Assembly: GCA_946538445.1 (NCBI GenBank)
Contig: CAMNGO010000002.1
Span: forward strand, 1 to 39,196
Direction of reading: 5' to 3'
DNA from: an uncultured Lachnospiraceae bacterium
Lineage (GTDB): Bacteria; Bacillota; Clostridia; Lachnospirales; Lachnospiraceae
DNA length: 39,196 bases
In this document: piece by piece, positions 16,002 through 24,556 of the stretch
Layout of the letters: each line of letters begins with the position of its first letter
How positions within the stretch are numbered: position 1 is the first letter of the stretch
The notes under the pieces: model-generated
Database searches by the model: none
What the model saw: only the letters and a program-made list of their open reading frames with translations
What the model was told of the DNA's origin: nothing
Translations under genes and position numbers: made by a program

Positions 16002-16466
16002 ATGGATCAGAATAAAAAATTTAAGCTCAGACGAAATACATATACGATTGCACTGGTTTTAGTGGCAGCCGCGGCAATTTTCGGTTTCTACACTAACTAT
16101 AAGCAGACTGGGTCTTTTACCAACGGGATCGATCTCCTGATGAGAAAACAGGAAGTCGTGCTGACTGATCCCACCCTTGAGATAAAAAAAGGGGATAAAG
16201 TAAATATTGATTTCGTAGGATATGTAGATGGCGAAGAAGTGAAGGACGGGAGCACGGATGGCCATGGCGTGAGACTGACAGTCGGATCAGGCAGACTGCT
16301 CGGCGATATGGAGGAGCAGCTGGTAGGTCATCATCCCGGAGATCATTTTACCATGACTCTCACTTTCCCGGAGGATTTCAAAAGGAAAGAACTCCAGGGA
16401 AAAGAGGCCACCATTGACATGACGGTCAACGGAATCTACGGGTATGAGGATGAGGAGAATCCATAA
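16002..16466 (+). CDS. Membrane-anchored FKBP-type peptidyl-prolyl isomerase-like protein
   Basis: 154 residues. A basic N-terminus and a hydrophobic helix at about 13-30 anchor it in the membrane with the rest outside. Residues 60-148 form an FKBP-like domain of trigger-factor type: KKGDKVNIDFVGYVDGEEVKDGS, LTVGSGRLLGDMEEQLVGHHPGDHFTMTLTFPEDF, and ELQGKEATIDMTVNGI. Such domains assist folding of exported proteins. An AAAGGGGAG site precedes the ATG. It is cotranscribed with the HPr-like gene. Its presence inside a catabolic cluster is unexplained; it may serve the cluster's membrane proteins or be a chance neighbour. Confidence 0.78.
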   Translation: MDQNKKFKLRRNTYTIALVLVAAAAIFGFYTNYKQTGSFTNGIDLLMRKQEVVLTDPTLEIKKGDKVNIDFVGYVDGEEVKDGSTDGHGVRLTVGSGRLLGDMEEQLVGHHPGDHFTMTLTFPEDFKRKELQGKEATIDMTVNGIYGYEDEENP

Positions 16467-16814
16467 CCGTTTTCTTGGCATGGAGACAGGAAAAATCTAT
16501 AAACATAATTTATGGAAATAAATACGGCTTCCATGCTTTTCAAAAGCGGCAATCCGTTGCGTCAGGGATTTCATGAAACAAATATGACATTTCTGTGAAA
16601 TAATATTAAAATATTCCATCTCGATTGTATAATATTACATGTCCAAAAAATTGATAATAACAAAAAATTATATTTTTTGGGGGAAAATCATAAGAAAATA
16701 CTATAAGATGTATAGAAATTGAAAATACAAACGATTTGTTTATGTTCTGACGCTAAGGTAAAATTAAATTGTAAGAATAATAAAACCTTATCAAATACAA
16801 AAAAGGAGGCAATA
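16467..16814. other. 348-bp AT-rich interval before ACAD 3
   Basis: No gene found. It holds a weak long-range dyad GCATGGA / TCCATGC with T4 (16478-16536), a TATAAT at 16628-16633 without a good -35, and the AAAGGAGG ribosome site of ACAD 3 (16803-16809). The length and AT content suggest a separate promoter for ACAD 3. Confidence 0.4.
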
Positions 16815-17999
16815 ATGAGCAAATTATCCAAAGAAGAATTTCAGGCATATTTACTGAAAATTCGTGAATTAGCACAGGGTCCTTTCGAAGAGATGCAGAA
16901 GGAAGTTGAAGTAACCAACAAATTCCCCCAGGAATTCTATGATCTGGCAATCGAGAATGATATTTATCGTTGCGCATTACCGGAATGCTATGGTGGTTAT
17001 GGACTGAACGAGCTTGAGATCCTTCAGGTTCAGGAAGAGTTCTCCCGTGGCCCGGGTGGAATGAGAATGCATCTGCATTACGCATTAGACCTTAACTGGA
17101 GAATCCTTGACGACTATGGTAATGATGAATTAAAGGCTGAGTATATGCCGAAATTCCAGGACAAGGAAGTCTTCACCTGCTTCGCTCTGACAGAGGCTAC
17201 CGGTGGTACAGGCGCTGACCTTCATACCACAGCTGTTAAAGATGGCGACGATTACATCCTGAATGGTGAGAAGACACTTATCTCCCATACAGACTGCTGC
17301 GAATTCGCATATGTTATCGCTGTTACAAATCCTGAGTCCGACAAAGACGACAGATTATCTGCTTTCTTCGTTCCGTTGGATGCTCCTGGATTCGAAATCG
17401 TTAACATGCCTCATATGATGGGCTGCCGTGGTGCCGGTCATGGTGATCTGATCTTCAAAGACTGCCGCATCAACAAGAAATACTTATTAGGTAAAGAAGG
17501 CCAGGGTCTTGAAGTTGCTATGCACTCCCTGTCCGTATCCCGTGCTCATATCGCAGCATCCAACCTTGGTATGTGCCAGAGAATGTTAGAGCTTGCTCTT
17601 GACTATGCTGCAGACCGTGTTACATTTGGAAAACCGATCATCAAACGTCAGGCTATCCGCGTTAAGATCGCTAACATGTCCATGATGACACATGCACTTC
17701 GCTGCCTGGTATACGATTTCGCAAAATCCTTTATGGAGAATCCGACCGGCGAATACATCACAGAGAAAGCTGCTATCTGTAAGCTGTTCTCCATCGATTC
17801 CACAAGACTCGTATCCGATGAGATGCTTGAGATCTACGGTGGTATCGGATACTTCGAAGACTGCAAGTACGGTCCTGTTGAGAGACTTTATCGTGACTGC
17901 CGTGCTATGTGGCTTGAGGAAGGTGCTCCTACTGTACAGAGAATCACAATCTCCCGTGAGACAATCAAACATCACGGCCATATGGAATACGTTATCTAA
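16815..17999 (+). CDS. Acyl-CoA dehydrogenase 3 (divergent)
   Basis: 394 residues. An ACAD clearly apart from the other two: FALTEATGGTGADLHTTAVKDGDDYILNGEKTLISHTDCCEFAYV, RVTFGKPIIKRQ and LEIYGGIGYFEDCKYGPVERLYRDCRAMWLEEGAPTVQR. The catalytic base aligns with Glu369 in EEGAP, where most relatives have YEGT. The usual EPGxGSD motif reads EATGGTGAD, and several cysteines line the middle (TDCCEF). The start at 16815 follows AAAGGAGG; the frame is open back to 16719. It belongs with the CoA-transferase and ligase that follow. It is the best candidate for the enzyme acting on the special substrate. Confidence 0.88.
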   Translation: MSKLSKEEFQAYLLKIRELAQGPFEEMQKEVEVTNKFPQEFYDLAIENDIYRCALPECYGGYGLNELEILQVQEEFSRGPGGMRMHLHYALDLNWRILDDYGNDELKAEYMPKFQDKEVFTCFALTEATGGTGADLHTTAVKDGDDYILNGEKTLISHTDCCEFAYVIAVTNPESDKDDRLSAFFVPLDAPGFEIVNMPHMMGCRGAGHGDLIFKDCRINKKYLLGKEGQGLEVAMHSLSVSRAHIAASNLGMCQRMLELALDYAADRVTFGKPIIKRQAIRVKIANMSMMTHALRCLVYDFAKSFMENPTGEYITEKAAICKLFSIDSTRLVSDEMLEIYGGIGYFEDCKYGPVERLYRDCRAMWLEEGAPTVQRITISRETIKHHGHMEYVI

Positions 18000-18078
18000 T
18001 TCCAGAGCTTCAGTGATTTAGTACTGTAAATACATAGGGATCATCGGATCCGTTTCGGTGATCAGATTTGAGAATTCA

Positions 18079-18115
18079 GAGGTCGTTAGGTCTTGACCTG
18101 ACGACCTCCCTTTTT
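18079..18115 (+). terminator. Terminator after ACAD 3
   Basis: Stem GAGGTCGTTAGGT / ACCTGACGACCTC (13 pairs, one U-G), loop CTTG, then CC and five T. Confidence 0.85.
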
Positions 18116-18200
18116 ACTTTTTAATCTATAAGAAAATCAAATAAAAGTAATCATTTCATGGATGAAAAAAGTATAGTAAATGATAGGAGGATATAAGCTC

Positions 18201-19427
18201 ATGAAACCATTAGAGGGCGTAAAAGTTGTTGACCTTACAACATATCTTGCTGCTCCGACAACCGCAAGAGTACTTGGCGAGTGGGGCGCTGACGTTGTGA
18301 AGATCGAATCCTTCAAAGGGGATCCGGCCAGAACACAGGGTGCTGTTTTCAACATGCCTTTTACAGATGATGAAAACCTTGCATTTGATGTTGCCAACTT
18401 AAACAAGAGATTCGTTACCCTGAACCTTAAATCCGAGACAGGACGTGAGGTCGCTTACAGACTGTTAGCAGAGGCTGACGTATTCGTAACAAACACAAGA
18501 AACAAATCTTTAAGAAATCTTGGACTTGACTACGATACATTGAAAGAGAAATTCCCGAAACTGATCTTTGCCCAGGTACTTGGTTATGGTGAAAAAGGAC
18601 CGGAAAAAGACAGCGCAGGTTTTGACGTAACATGCTACATGGCTCGTGGTGGTGTATTCGGTACAACAGTTAACCGTGGTGACGCTCCTATGATCCCAAC
18701 CAACGGTTTTGGTGATTTCCAGGTTTCCATGGCACTGGCTTCCGGTATCTGTGCAGCTCTTTATAAGAGAACACAGACAGGCGTTGGTGACAAAGTTACT
18801 ATCGCTCTTCAGCATGCAGCTATCTATGCTCTTTCCACAGGTATCATTTCCGCTCAGTATGGCAATCCATATCCTAAGAGCAGAAAAGAAGTTGTTAACC
18901 CGTTTAATAACGTATACCGCACCAAAGACGGAAAATGGGTTTGCATCTGCTGTCCGGAATATGACCGTGACTACAACAAGTTCTTCACATTGATCGGATG
19001 CCCTGAGATGCTTGAGAAGGATCAGTACAAACATTGTGCAGATATTAATGCAGCAGGCCTCAACAGTGAAGTTATCGATGTTATGGACGAAGCTATTGCC
19101 AAATTCAACCGTGACGACTTAATGAAGATGTTCAAAGAAGCTGATATGCCTTGTGAAGCAGCTTTTGAGCCGGTTGACATCTACAAAGATGAGCAGGCAT
19201 GGGCAAATGATATGCTGATCAACCTTCACTATCCGAATAATGACCGTATCCTTGCTACAAACCCGATTCAGTTTGAATCTATGGGAGTTCCGGAATATGT
19301 GATCGGCGGTTCCCAGGGTGCTCACACCATCTCCATCATGAAAGACCTCGGTTTCTCTCAGGAAGAAATTGATAAAGCTCTTGCTGAAGGTGCTGTAGAA
19401 GGCGAGACAGGATTAAAAGCATTATAA
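18201..19427 (+). CDS. Class III acyl-CoA transferase (CaiB/BaiF family)
   Basis: 408 residues, normal length. Class III transferases move CoA from a product ester to an incoming acid, so only a primer amount of ATP is needed. Start MKPLEGVKVVDLTTYLAAPTTARVLGEWGADVVKIE is the family N-terminus; the catalytic Asp142 lies in AGFDVTCYMARGG, where the acid forms a mixed anhydride. GVGDKVTIALQHAAIYAL and VNPFNNVYRTKDGKWVCICCPEYDRDYNKF follow. The start at 18201 follows AGGAGG. Relatives act on carnitine, bile acids, oxalate and caffeate; sequence alone does not tell the substrate. An intercistronic hairpin separates it from the ligase gene. Confidence 0.9.
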   Translation: MKPLEGVKVVDLTTYLAAPTTARVLGEWGADVVKIESFKGDPARTQGAVFNMPFTDDENLAFDVANLNKRFVTLNLKSETGREVAYRLLAEADVFVTNTRNKSLRNLGLDYDTLKEKFPKLIFAQVLGYGEKGPEKDSAGFDVTCYMARGGVFGTTVNRGDAPMIPTNGFGDFQVSMALASGICAALYKRTQTGVGDKVTIALQHAAIYALSTGIISAQYGNPYPKSRKEVVNPFNNVYRTKDGKWVCICCPEYDRDYNKFFTLIGCPEMLEKDQYKHCADINAAGLNSEVIDVMDEAIAKFNRDDLMKMFKEADMPCEAAFEPVDIYKDEQAWANDMLINLHYPNNDRILATNPIQFESMGVPEYVIGGSQGAHTISIMKDLGFSQEEIDKALAEGAVEGETGLKAL

Positions 19428-19446
19428 TTATCAGTAAATGATATGG

Positions 19447-19488
19447 CGGATGAAATCCGGGAGTATGATTCTTCCCGGTTTTCATCCG
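19447..19488 (+). other. Intercistronic hairpin between CoA-transferase and ligase genes
   Basis: 15-base arms CGGATGAAATCCGGG (19447-19461) and its complement at 19474-19488 with one mismatch, 12-base loop, no T-run after. It looks like an RNA stability or processing element, not a terminator. Confidence 0.5.
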
Positions 19489-19520
19489 GTCATAATGATA
19501 GATGAAAGAAGGCTTGAATA

Positions 19521-21170
19521 ATGTTTGATGAAGTAAAAATTAATCCGGCCTTAGAAGAAGAATATTTTAAAAAAGGTTATTGGACTAACGAGACATTACT
19601 GGATTGCTGGGAGAAGACGGTAGCGGCATATCCCGACAAAGAGTATGTGCTGGACGATTCCGGAAATCGTTTCACTTATGCCCAGATTGATGATCTCTCT
19701 TCCCGTCTGGCTGCTTATCTGTATGAGCAAGGTGTAAAACCGATGGATACCCTGACCTATCAGCTGGCAATCCGTTACGAGTTTGTTGTCACCATGGTAG
19801 CAGCTTTTAAGCTGGGATGTGTGTCCCATCCTCTGGAGATGACCTACCAGGCATTTGACCTGGCAAGATTCATGAATATGACCGGTTCTGTAGCTTATCT
19901 TGGACCGACTACCATCGGCCCGAAGAATTATGTGGAAAGAATCAACGAAGCGAAGTTGAATGCGCCCAGCTGTAAAACAGTGGTTTACATGGATAACGAA
20001 TCCCCTGTTCCGGATAACAGCGGAATCACTTTCCGTGAGATCTTTGAGAAGTATGAACCGCTTCCAAAAGAGAAATATGCCAGGGTAAGCGCACAGGATA
20101 TCGCTCTGATACTGTGTACTTCCGGAACCACAGGAGGTACCAAGGGAGTTCTTCTGACACATAATAATATCCGTTACAGTGAGTCTGTATTTAATAAGGA
20201 TCTGGGTCTTACTGATGAGGATATCATGCTGATGCCGGCACCTCTGAATCACGCTACCGGATTCAACCATGGACTGGTTGGACCGATGCTGGCCGGAGGA
20301 ACTGTGTTCCTGCAGCAGAACTACAGTGTCAAGAAGGCTATCGACTATATTAATCAGGAGAAGATCACCTACTCTATGGGTGCTACTCCGATCATTTATG
20401 ACATCATCCACTACATCACGAAAAACGGCGGTGCGGTTCCTTCCATGAGATTCTATCTCTGCGGTGGTGCCCCGGTTCCGGGATATATGGTTCAGAAAGC
20501 CCATGAACTCGGCATCTTATTATGTGAGGTTTATGGTTCTACCGAGAGCTGTCCGCATACTTTCGTCAGACCGGACGAGGCTCTGGAACTGAATGGTACT
20601 ACATCAGGACGGGCGATCGACGGAGTGGAAGTGAAGATCATCGACTCAGAAGGAAATGATCTTCCTCCGGGAAGCACCGGGGAAGAGCTTTCCAGAGGAC
20701 CCCAGGTATTTGTGGGTTATCTGAGACAGAGAGATATCACGGATACGGTTCTGGATGATGATGGATGGTTCCACAGCGGAGACCTGTGTACTTTGGACGA
20801 CAAGGGCAACATTCATGTTGTCGGACGTATCAAAGATATGCTTCTTCGCGGTGGCTATAGTTTAAGTATCCACGAAATCAATGACAATCTTGAGGGATTC
20901 CCGGGAATCAAGGATCACGACATCGTCGGTGAACCTGATGATCGTATGGGAGAGAAGATCTGTGCATTCCTGGTTCCGGAAGAGGGAGCTGATACATCCC
21001 AGATCACTCTGGAGAATGTGATCGCTTATCTGAACGGTAAACAGGTACAGAAGAAACTGTGGCCGGAGCGTGTGGAGTTGATCGATGTGATTCCACGTAC
21101 AGCCACAGGCAAAACTCAGAGATTCAAGTTGATTGAAGAGATAAAAGAAAGAAATAAGAACAGGGGATAA
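19521..21170 (+). CDS. AMP-forming acyl-CoA ligase (ANL superfamily)
   Basis: 549 residues, full length. It activates a carboxylic acid with ATP to the acyl-AMP and then the CoA ester. Motifs: P-loop CTSGTTGGTKG at about 199-209, EVYGSTESCPH (A5), DDGWFHSGDL (A7), GRIKDMLLRGGYSLS (A8, hinge) and PRTATGKTQRF with the catalytic Lys531 (A10). An AAGAAGG site precedes the ATG. The acid pocket reads NHATGFNHGLVG and GGAPVPGYMVQ, which I cannot map to a known substrate. It is similar in layout to CaiC, BaiB and the caffeate ligase CarB. The next gene starts 6 bp after its stop. Confidence 0.9.
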   Translation: MFDEVKINPALEEEYFKKGYWTNETLLDCWEKTVAAYPDKEYVLDDSGNRFTYAQIDDLSSRLAAYLYEQGVKPMDTLTYQLAIRYEFVVTMVAAFKLGCVSHPLEMTYQAFDLARFMNMTGSVAYLGPTTIGPKNYVERINEAKLNAPSCKTVVYMDNESPVPDNSGITFREIFEKYEPLPKEKYARVSAQDIALILCTSGTTGGTKGVLLTHNNIRYSESVFNKDLGLTDEDIMLMPAPLNHATGFNHGLVGPMLAGGTVFLQQNYSVKKAIDYINQEKITYSMGATPIIYDIIHYITKNGGAVPSMRFYLCGGAPVPGYMVQKAHELGILLCEVYGSTESCPHTFVRPDEALELNGTTSGRAIDGVEVKIIDSEGNDLPPGSTGEELSRGPQVFVGYLRQRDITDTVLDDDGWFHSGDLCTLDDKGNIHVVGRIKDMLLRGGYSLSIHEINDNLEGFPGIKDHDIVGEPDDRMGEKICAFLVPEEGADTSQITLENVIAYLNGKQVQKKLWPERVELIDVIPRTATGKTQRFKLIEEIKERNKNRG

Positions 21171-21176
21171 TATACC

Positions 21177-21731
21177 ATGATAGAACAGACATTTGGACCG
21201 AGAAGATGTAGAGACACGAGAAAACCTTTATGGACACTTTGTCCGGATGTCACCTTCTATCAGTGTGAACATTGCGGTGCATTGTACCCTGTCATAACAC
21301 GGGGTGAAGGTGGTCCCGGAAACATCTCGTGTTGTGGTAAAGAACTGGAGCCTTTGATTTCAGTCCCATATGATGAAGAGAAAGGCCTGGAAGGCGGAAT
21401 CAAACTGTCCTACCAGATCACAGGTGGTTATAATGACAATGCCGTCAAAGTAGCCTGGCGTGATAAAACCTTCAAATGGAAGCCGAAGTGGATCTATCTC
21501 AAGACCTTCGTCGGCGGATATTTAAAATACATCAGGGACGATAAAAAGTCTCCGATGGTGTTTGCTCTTGCAGATACCGATGCTTTTTGTTATTGTGATG
21601 AGGATCCTTGTCTGGAATGTTCCTTCCGCTGTAAGAGAGGATTTGTGATCTATTTTTACGGTGATGACATAGGTCTGGTGGAGATTCCACTCGACAAGTT
21701 TAATCCTTACTGGCAATCCGAGAGTAAATAA
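21177..21731 (+). CDS. Desulforedoxin-like Cys-rich protein, probable iron or iron-sulfur electron carrier
   Basis: 184 residues, unknown as a whole. Residues 27-60 match the desulforedoxin/desulfoferrodoxin N-terminal iron site: Cys30-x2-Cys33 and the adjacent Cys52-Cys53 (YQCEHC...SCCGKEL). The middle is beta-rich (SYQITGGYNDNAVKVAW) and may echo a superoxide-reductase fold, but I see no His-ligand set. Near the end are five cysteines within 15 residues (Cys138, 140, 145, 148, 152; DAFCYCDEDPCLECSFRCKRG), suggestive of a second metal or Fe-S site. Its start lies 6 bp after the ligase stop, so it is translated with the pathway. A redox partner of an ACAD or EtfBA is the simplest guess; this is inference. 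Confidence 0.6.
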   Translation: MIEQTFGPRRCRDTRKPLWTLCPDVTFYQCEHCGALYPVITRGEGGPGNISCCGKELEPLISVPYDEEKGLEGGIKLSYQITGGYNDNAVKVAWRDKTFKWKPKWIYLKTFVGGYLKYIRDDKKSPMVFALADTDAFCYCDEDPCLECSFRCKRGFVIYFYGDDIGLVEIPLDKFNPYWQSESK

Positions 21732-21752
21732 AAAGGAAAGGGATGAAAAGTA

Positions 21753-23054
21753 TTGAATAATTCTAACAACAAAATCGACTGGCGGGCGGTCATCATCTTC
21801 GTATCCATCGCCTACAGTTCCCAGTGTGGCGGAGGTTTCGCTTCCGGTTCCACACCTTGGACCTACTTCTTTAAAAACACAGGCTTCTTCGGATTACTTC
21901 CGGAGGTAACACAGTCTTACTTTGCACTTCTGGGACCATTAGTAGTAGCAATCATCAACTGTGTCGTCATCTACTTCTTCATGAAATTCGCCATGGATTT
22001 CAGAGTATTTGACTATGCCAATTTCCAGGCAAAATATGCTGAGCGCTTCTGGGGCGGGAAATTAGCAAAACCTTTACAGTGGATTTACGAGTTTAACTTT
22101 AACTGGTTATTGATCGTATGTATGGCTCTTGCCTATTCCACATCCGGTTCCGCTTTGCATGAGCTGACAGGTATCCCATATCTGCTCACAACTTTCATTA
22201 TCGGAATCATTATGTTCTTACTTTGTATGAAGGGTACCGATCTGGTACGTAAGAACGCTGTATTTATGAGTGTTGTTATCTTCATCTCCTTAGTGGTAGT
22301 TCATGTGCCGAACGTATTCTATAATATCGCTTCCGGCAAACTTGCCACTGAAAAGGCAGTTATTGCAAATGAGATGAACTCAGCCATCGCTTCAGGTGCA
22401 GGTTCTTACATCAAGTTCCTTTTAATTGCTTTATTCTGGGCTTACATCTTCTCCGGCCAGAACCTTGCAGGCTATGGCGCTTATGTAAACCATGCACAGA
22501 TTTTCAGAAACAAGAAGACACTCCGCGTTGCAGTTATCTTATCTGTAATCGCCAACTGGGCATTCCTGGAGATGAGTGCTGTCAACCTTATGGCAAACTA
22601 CTCTGACATCTTTGAAGGATGGAAGAATGGTACTGCTGTATACTCCATCATGATCGTTCAGAACGGCTGGGCTCAGGGTGGAATCAAGGTATTATCCTTG
22701 ACATTGATCACGATCGCTATCTTCTTCGCTACGATTTCTACTGCCATCAACTATGCACAGGGCTTCAATGACCGTGTTCTTAACTGGTGGGAGAAGAGAC
22801 AGAATGAGGATCCTGAAGTTTCCGCTCAGAAACGTAACAAACGTGGAGCGCTCCTTACTTTCCTCTATATCGTTCTTACATGGGCTATCTCCCAGGTAGG
22901 TCTGACTGCACTGGTTGCAAAGGGTCTTACTGCAGCCTCCTTCATCACCATCTTCACTTTGATTATTCCGACTATCATCAATGTTGTCATCGGATGGAAA
23001 GATGCAGATTATGATGCAATCGCTGCTGAGCTGGATGCAAAGGAGAAACACTAA
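21753..23054 (+). CDS. YkvI-family membrane transporter (LeuT-like fold)
   Basis: 433 residues, about 11 hydrophobic segments. The beginning IFVSIAYSSQCGGGFASGSTPWTYFFKNTG resembles the YkvI family, where a G-rich first helix forms the substrate and ion site. Starts with TTG at 21753: the ATG 10 bases upstream closes after five codons, and AAAGGG precedes the TTG. The substrate is unknown; the family is linked to amino-acid/cation-type symport, and the gene position suggests uptake or exchange of the island's substrate or product. It follows the Cys-rich gene by 21 bp and lies 72 bp before the second transporter. Confidence 0.75.
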   Translation: MNNSNNKIDWRAVIIFVSIAYSSQCGGGFASGSTPWTYFFKNTGFFGLLPEVTQSYFALLGPLVVAIINCVVIYFFMKFAMDFRVFDYANFQAKYAERFWGGKLAKPLQWIYEFNFNWLLIVCMALAYSTSGSALHELTGIPYLLTTFIIGIIMFLLCMKGTDLVRKNAVFMSVVIFISLVVVHVPNVFYNIASGKLATEKAVIANEMNSAIASGAGSYIKFLLIALFWAYIFSGQNLAGYGAYVNHAQIFRNKKTLRVAVILSVIANWAFLEMSAVNLMANYSDIFEGWKNGTAVYSIMIVQNGWAQGGIKVLSLTLITIAIFFATISTAINYAQGFNDRVLNWWEKRQNEDPEVSAQKRNKRGALLTFLYIVLTWAISQVGLTALVAKGLTAASFITIFTLIIPTIINVVIGWKDADYDAIAAELDAKEKH

Positions 23055-23126
23055 TCCGAACATATTAAATATTGTTACGATAGAAACATTTTCAGTATAT
23101 TATATATTTAAAGAGAGGAGAAAAAT

Positions 23127-24461
23127 ATGTTAGCTGGAATTGGTTTATTGGTAGCCGTCATTCTCTTTATCTTCATGGTTGTTAAGGGAGTTGACATGGT
23201 TACTTCCGCAGTTATCACTGCAGTCATCATCATCCTGACCAGTGGCCTTAGCCTGCCGAACGGTCTGTTTGATTATTTCTCAGAAGGAGTTGGCGGATTC
23301 TCCGTCGGCGCAGCCGGATTCGTACAGAGCTGGTTGATCATCCTTGCATTGGGCGGTATCTTTGGTGAGCTTGTTGGAGCAACAGGCTTAGCAGTTAAGA
23401 TCGCCAAGACACTTAATAACATCCTTGGACCGAAGAGAGTTGGTCTTACTATTATGATCTGTGTTTTCCTGATCACTCTTCTTGGTATCAATGGATACAT
23501 CATGGTATTCGTTCTTTATCCGATCGCTGATAATATGTTAAGAGAGCTGAAGATGGACAGACGTCTTCTTCCTTTCCTCATGATCTGCGGTGGTGCTAAT
23601 GCAAACTCCTTTGCATACTCCATGGATATCTGTAACGTTATTCCTACCACATTCCTTGGAACCACCACAGGCGTGGCTCCCGGACTGAGTGTTGTATTCT
23701 CCGCTATTACCTGTACATGGTATGTTATCTATTTCAACAGGGCACAGAAGAAGAGTATGGCTCAGAACACAGAAGAAGCCCTTCTGGCTATGTACAAAGA
23801 CGATCATGTTATCGAGAGTGATGATGAACTTCCAAACATCTTCACCTCCCTGCTTCCATTCATCCTCGTTCTTGCATGTGTAGTTGGCATGACAAAATTC
23901 ACAGAGTTCTCATCCACAGTTACTTTGGCTGCATCTCTGTTCGTCGGTGTTGCAACTATCATCATTACACAGTTTGGCCGTGTACGTGCAAACCTTAAAG
24001 ACCTGGTTAAGAAAGGAAGCAATTCCGGTCTTAGCACCATGCTTACTGTTGCTGCAGTAGTTGGTCTTTCCAAAGTTCTTGCTGCTTCACCGGCATTCGC
24101 AGCTGTTCAGCAGGCAGTTCTTGGCATCAGCCTTCCGGTTTACTTCAAGACCTGGATTGGTACTCTGATCTGTGGTGCCCTTACCGGCTCCGCTATCACA
24201 GCTGAGACTCTGTTCCTTGAGAGCTTCGGTCAGGCATTCCTTCAGCAGGGTGCATCCGCAGCAGCTCTTCACCGTATCTGTGCAGAAGCCGGTATCACAC
24301 TCAACAAGCTTCCTAACGCTTCACCGGTTGTTATGGAGACCACAGTTTGTAAGTGTACCATCGGCGAGTCCTATATGCATATCGTATGGGGATCCACAAT
24401 TCCTTGTCTGATTGCCGGTTTTGTGATCACACTTATGGCAACCATGGGAATCATTATCTAA
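23127..24461 (+). CDS. GntP-family carboxylate permease
   Basis: 444 residues, about 12-14 hydrophobic segments. Family features are LAGIGLLVAVILFIFMVVKG at the start, FVQSWLIILALGGIFGELVGATGLA, LLGINGYIMVFVLYPIA, and the C-terminal half with GSAITAETLFLESFG and NASPVVMETTVCKCTIGESYMHIVWG. GntP carriers import sugar acids and other hydroxy-acids with protons, which fits a hydroxylated carboxylate as the island's substrate. A GAGAGGAG site precedes the ATG. It is the last gene of the island before a two-way terminator. Confidence 0.85.
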   Translation: MLAGIGLLVAVILFIFMVVKGVDMVTSAVITAVIIILTSGLSLPNGLFDYFSEGVGGFSVGAAGFVQSWLIILALGGIFGELVGATGLAVKIAKTLNNILGPKRVGLTIMICVFLITLLGINGYIMVFVLYPIADNMLRELKMDRRLLPFLMICGGANANSFAYSMDICNVIPTTFLGTTTGVAPGLSVVFSAITCTWYVIYFNRAQKKSMAQNTEEALLAMYKDDHVIESDDELPNIFTSLLPFILVLACVVGMTKFTEFSSTVTLAASLFVGVATIIITQFGRVRANLKDLVKKGSNSGLSTMLTVAAVVGLSKVLAASPAFAAVQQAVLGISLPVYFKTWIGTLICGALTGSAITAETLFLESFGQAFLQQGASAAALHRICAEAGITLNKLPNASPVVMETTVCKCTIGESYMHIVWGSTIPCLIAGFVITLMATMGIII

Positions 24462-24508
24462 TCATATCCCATAGTGATTCTGATTGGATTAATCCGATAG
24501 GACATAAT

Positions 24509-24544
24509 AATACCCCCATCACCATTGCTGATGGGGGTATTTAT
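24509..24544. terminator. Two-way terminator between the GntP gene and LysR gene 1
   Basis: Stem AATACCCCCATCA / TGATGGGGGTATT, 13 pairs, 7-base loop. AT-rich on both sides; serves the permease gene and the convergent LysR gene. Confidence 0.75.
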
Positions 24545-24556
24545 CAATTTGTTATT

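Noticed and set aside
16478..16540. Terminator after the FKBP-type gene
   Set aside because: Only a 7-bp stem with a 45-base loop; too weak to call.
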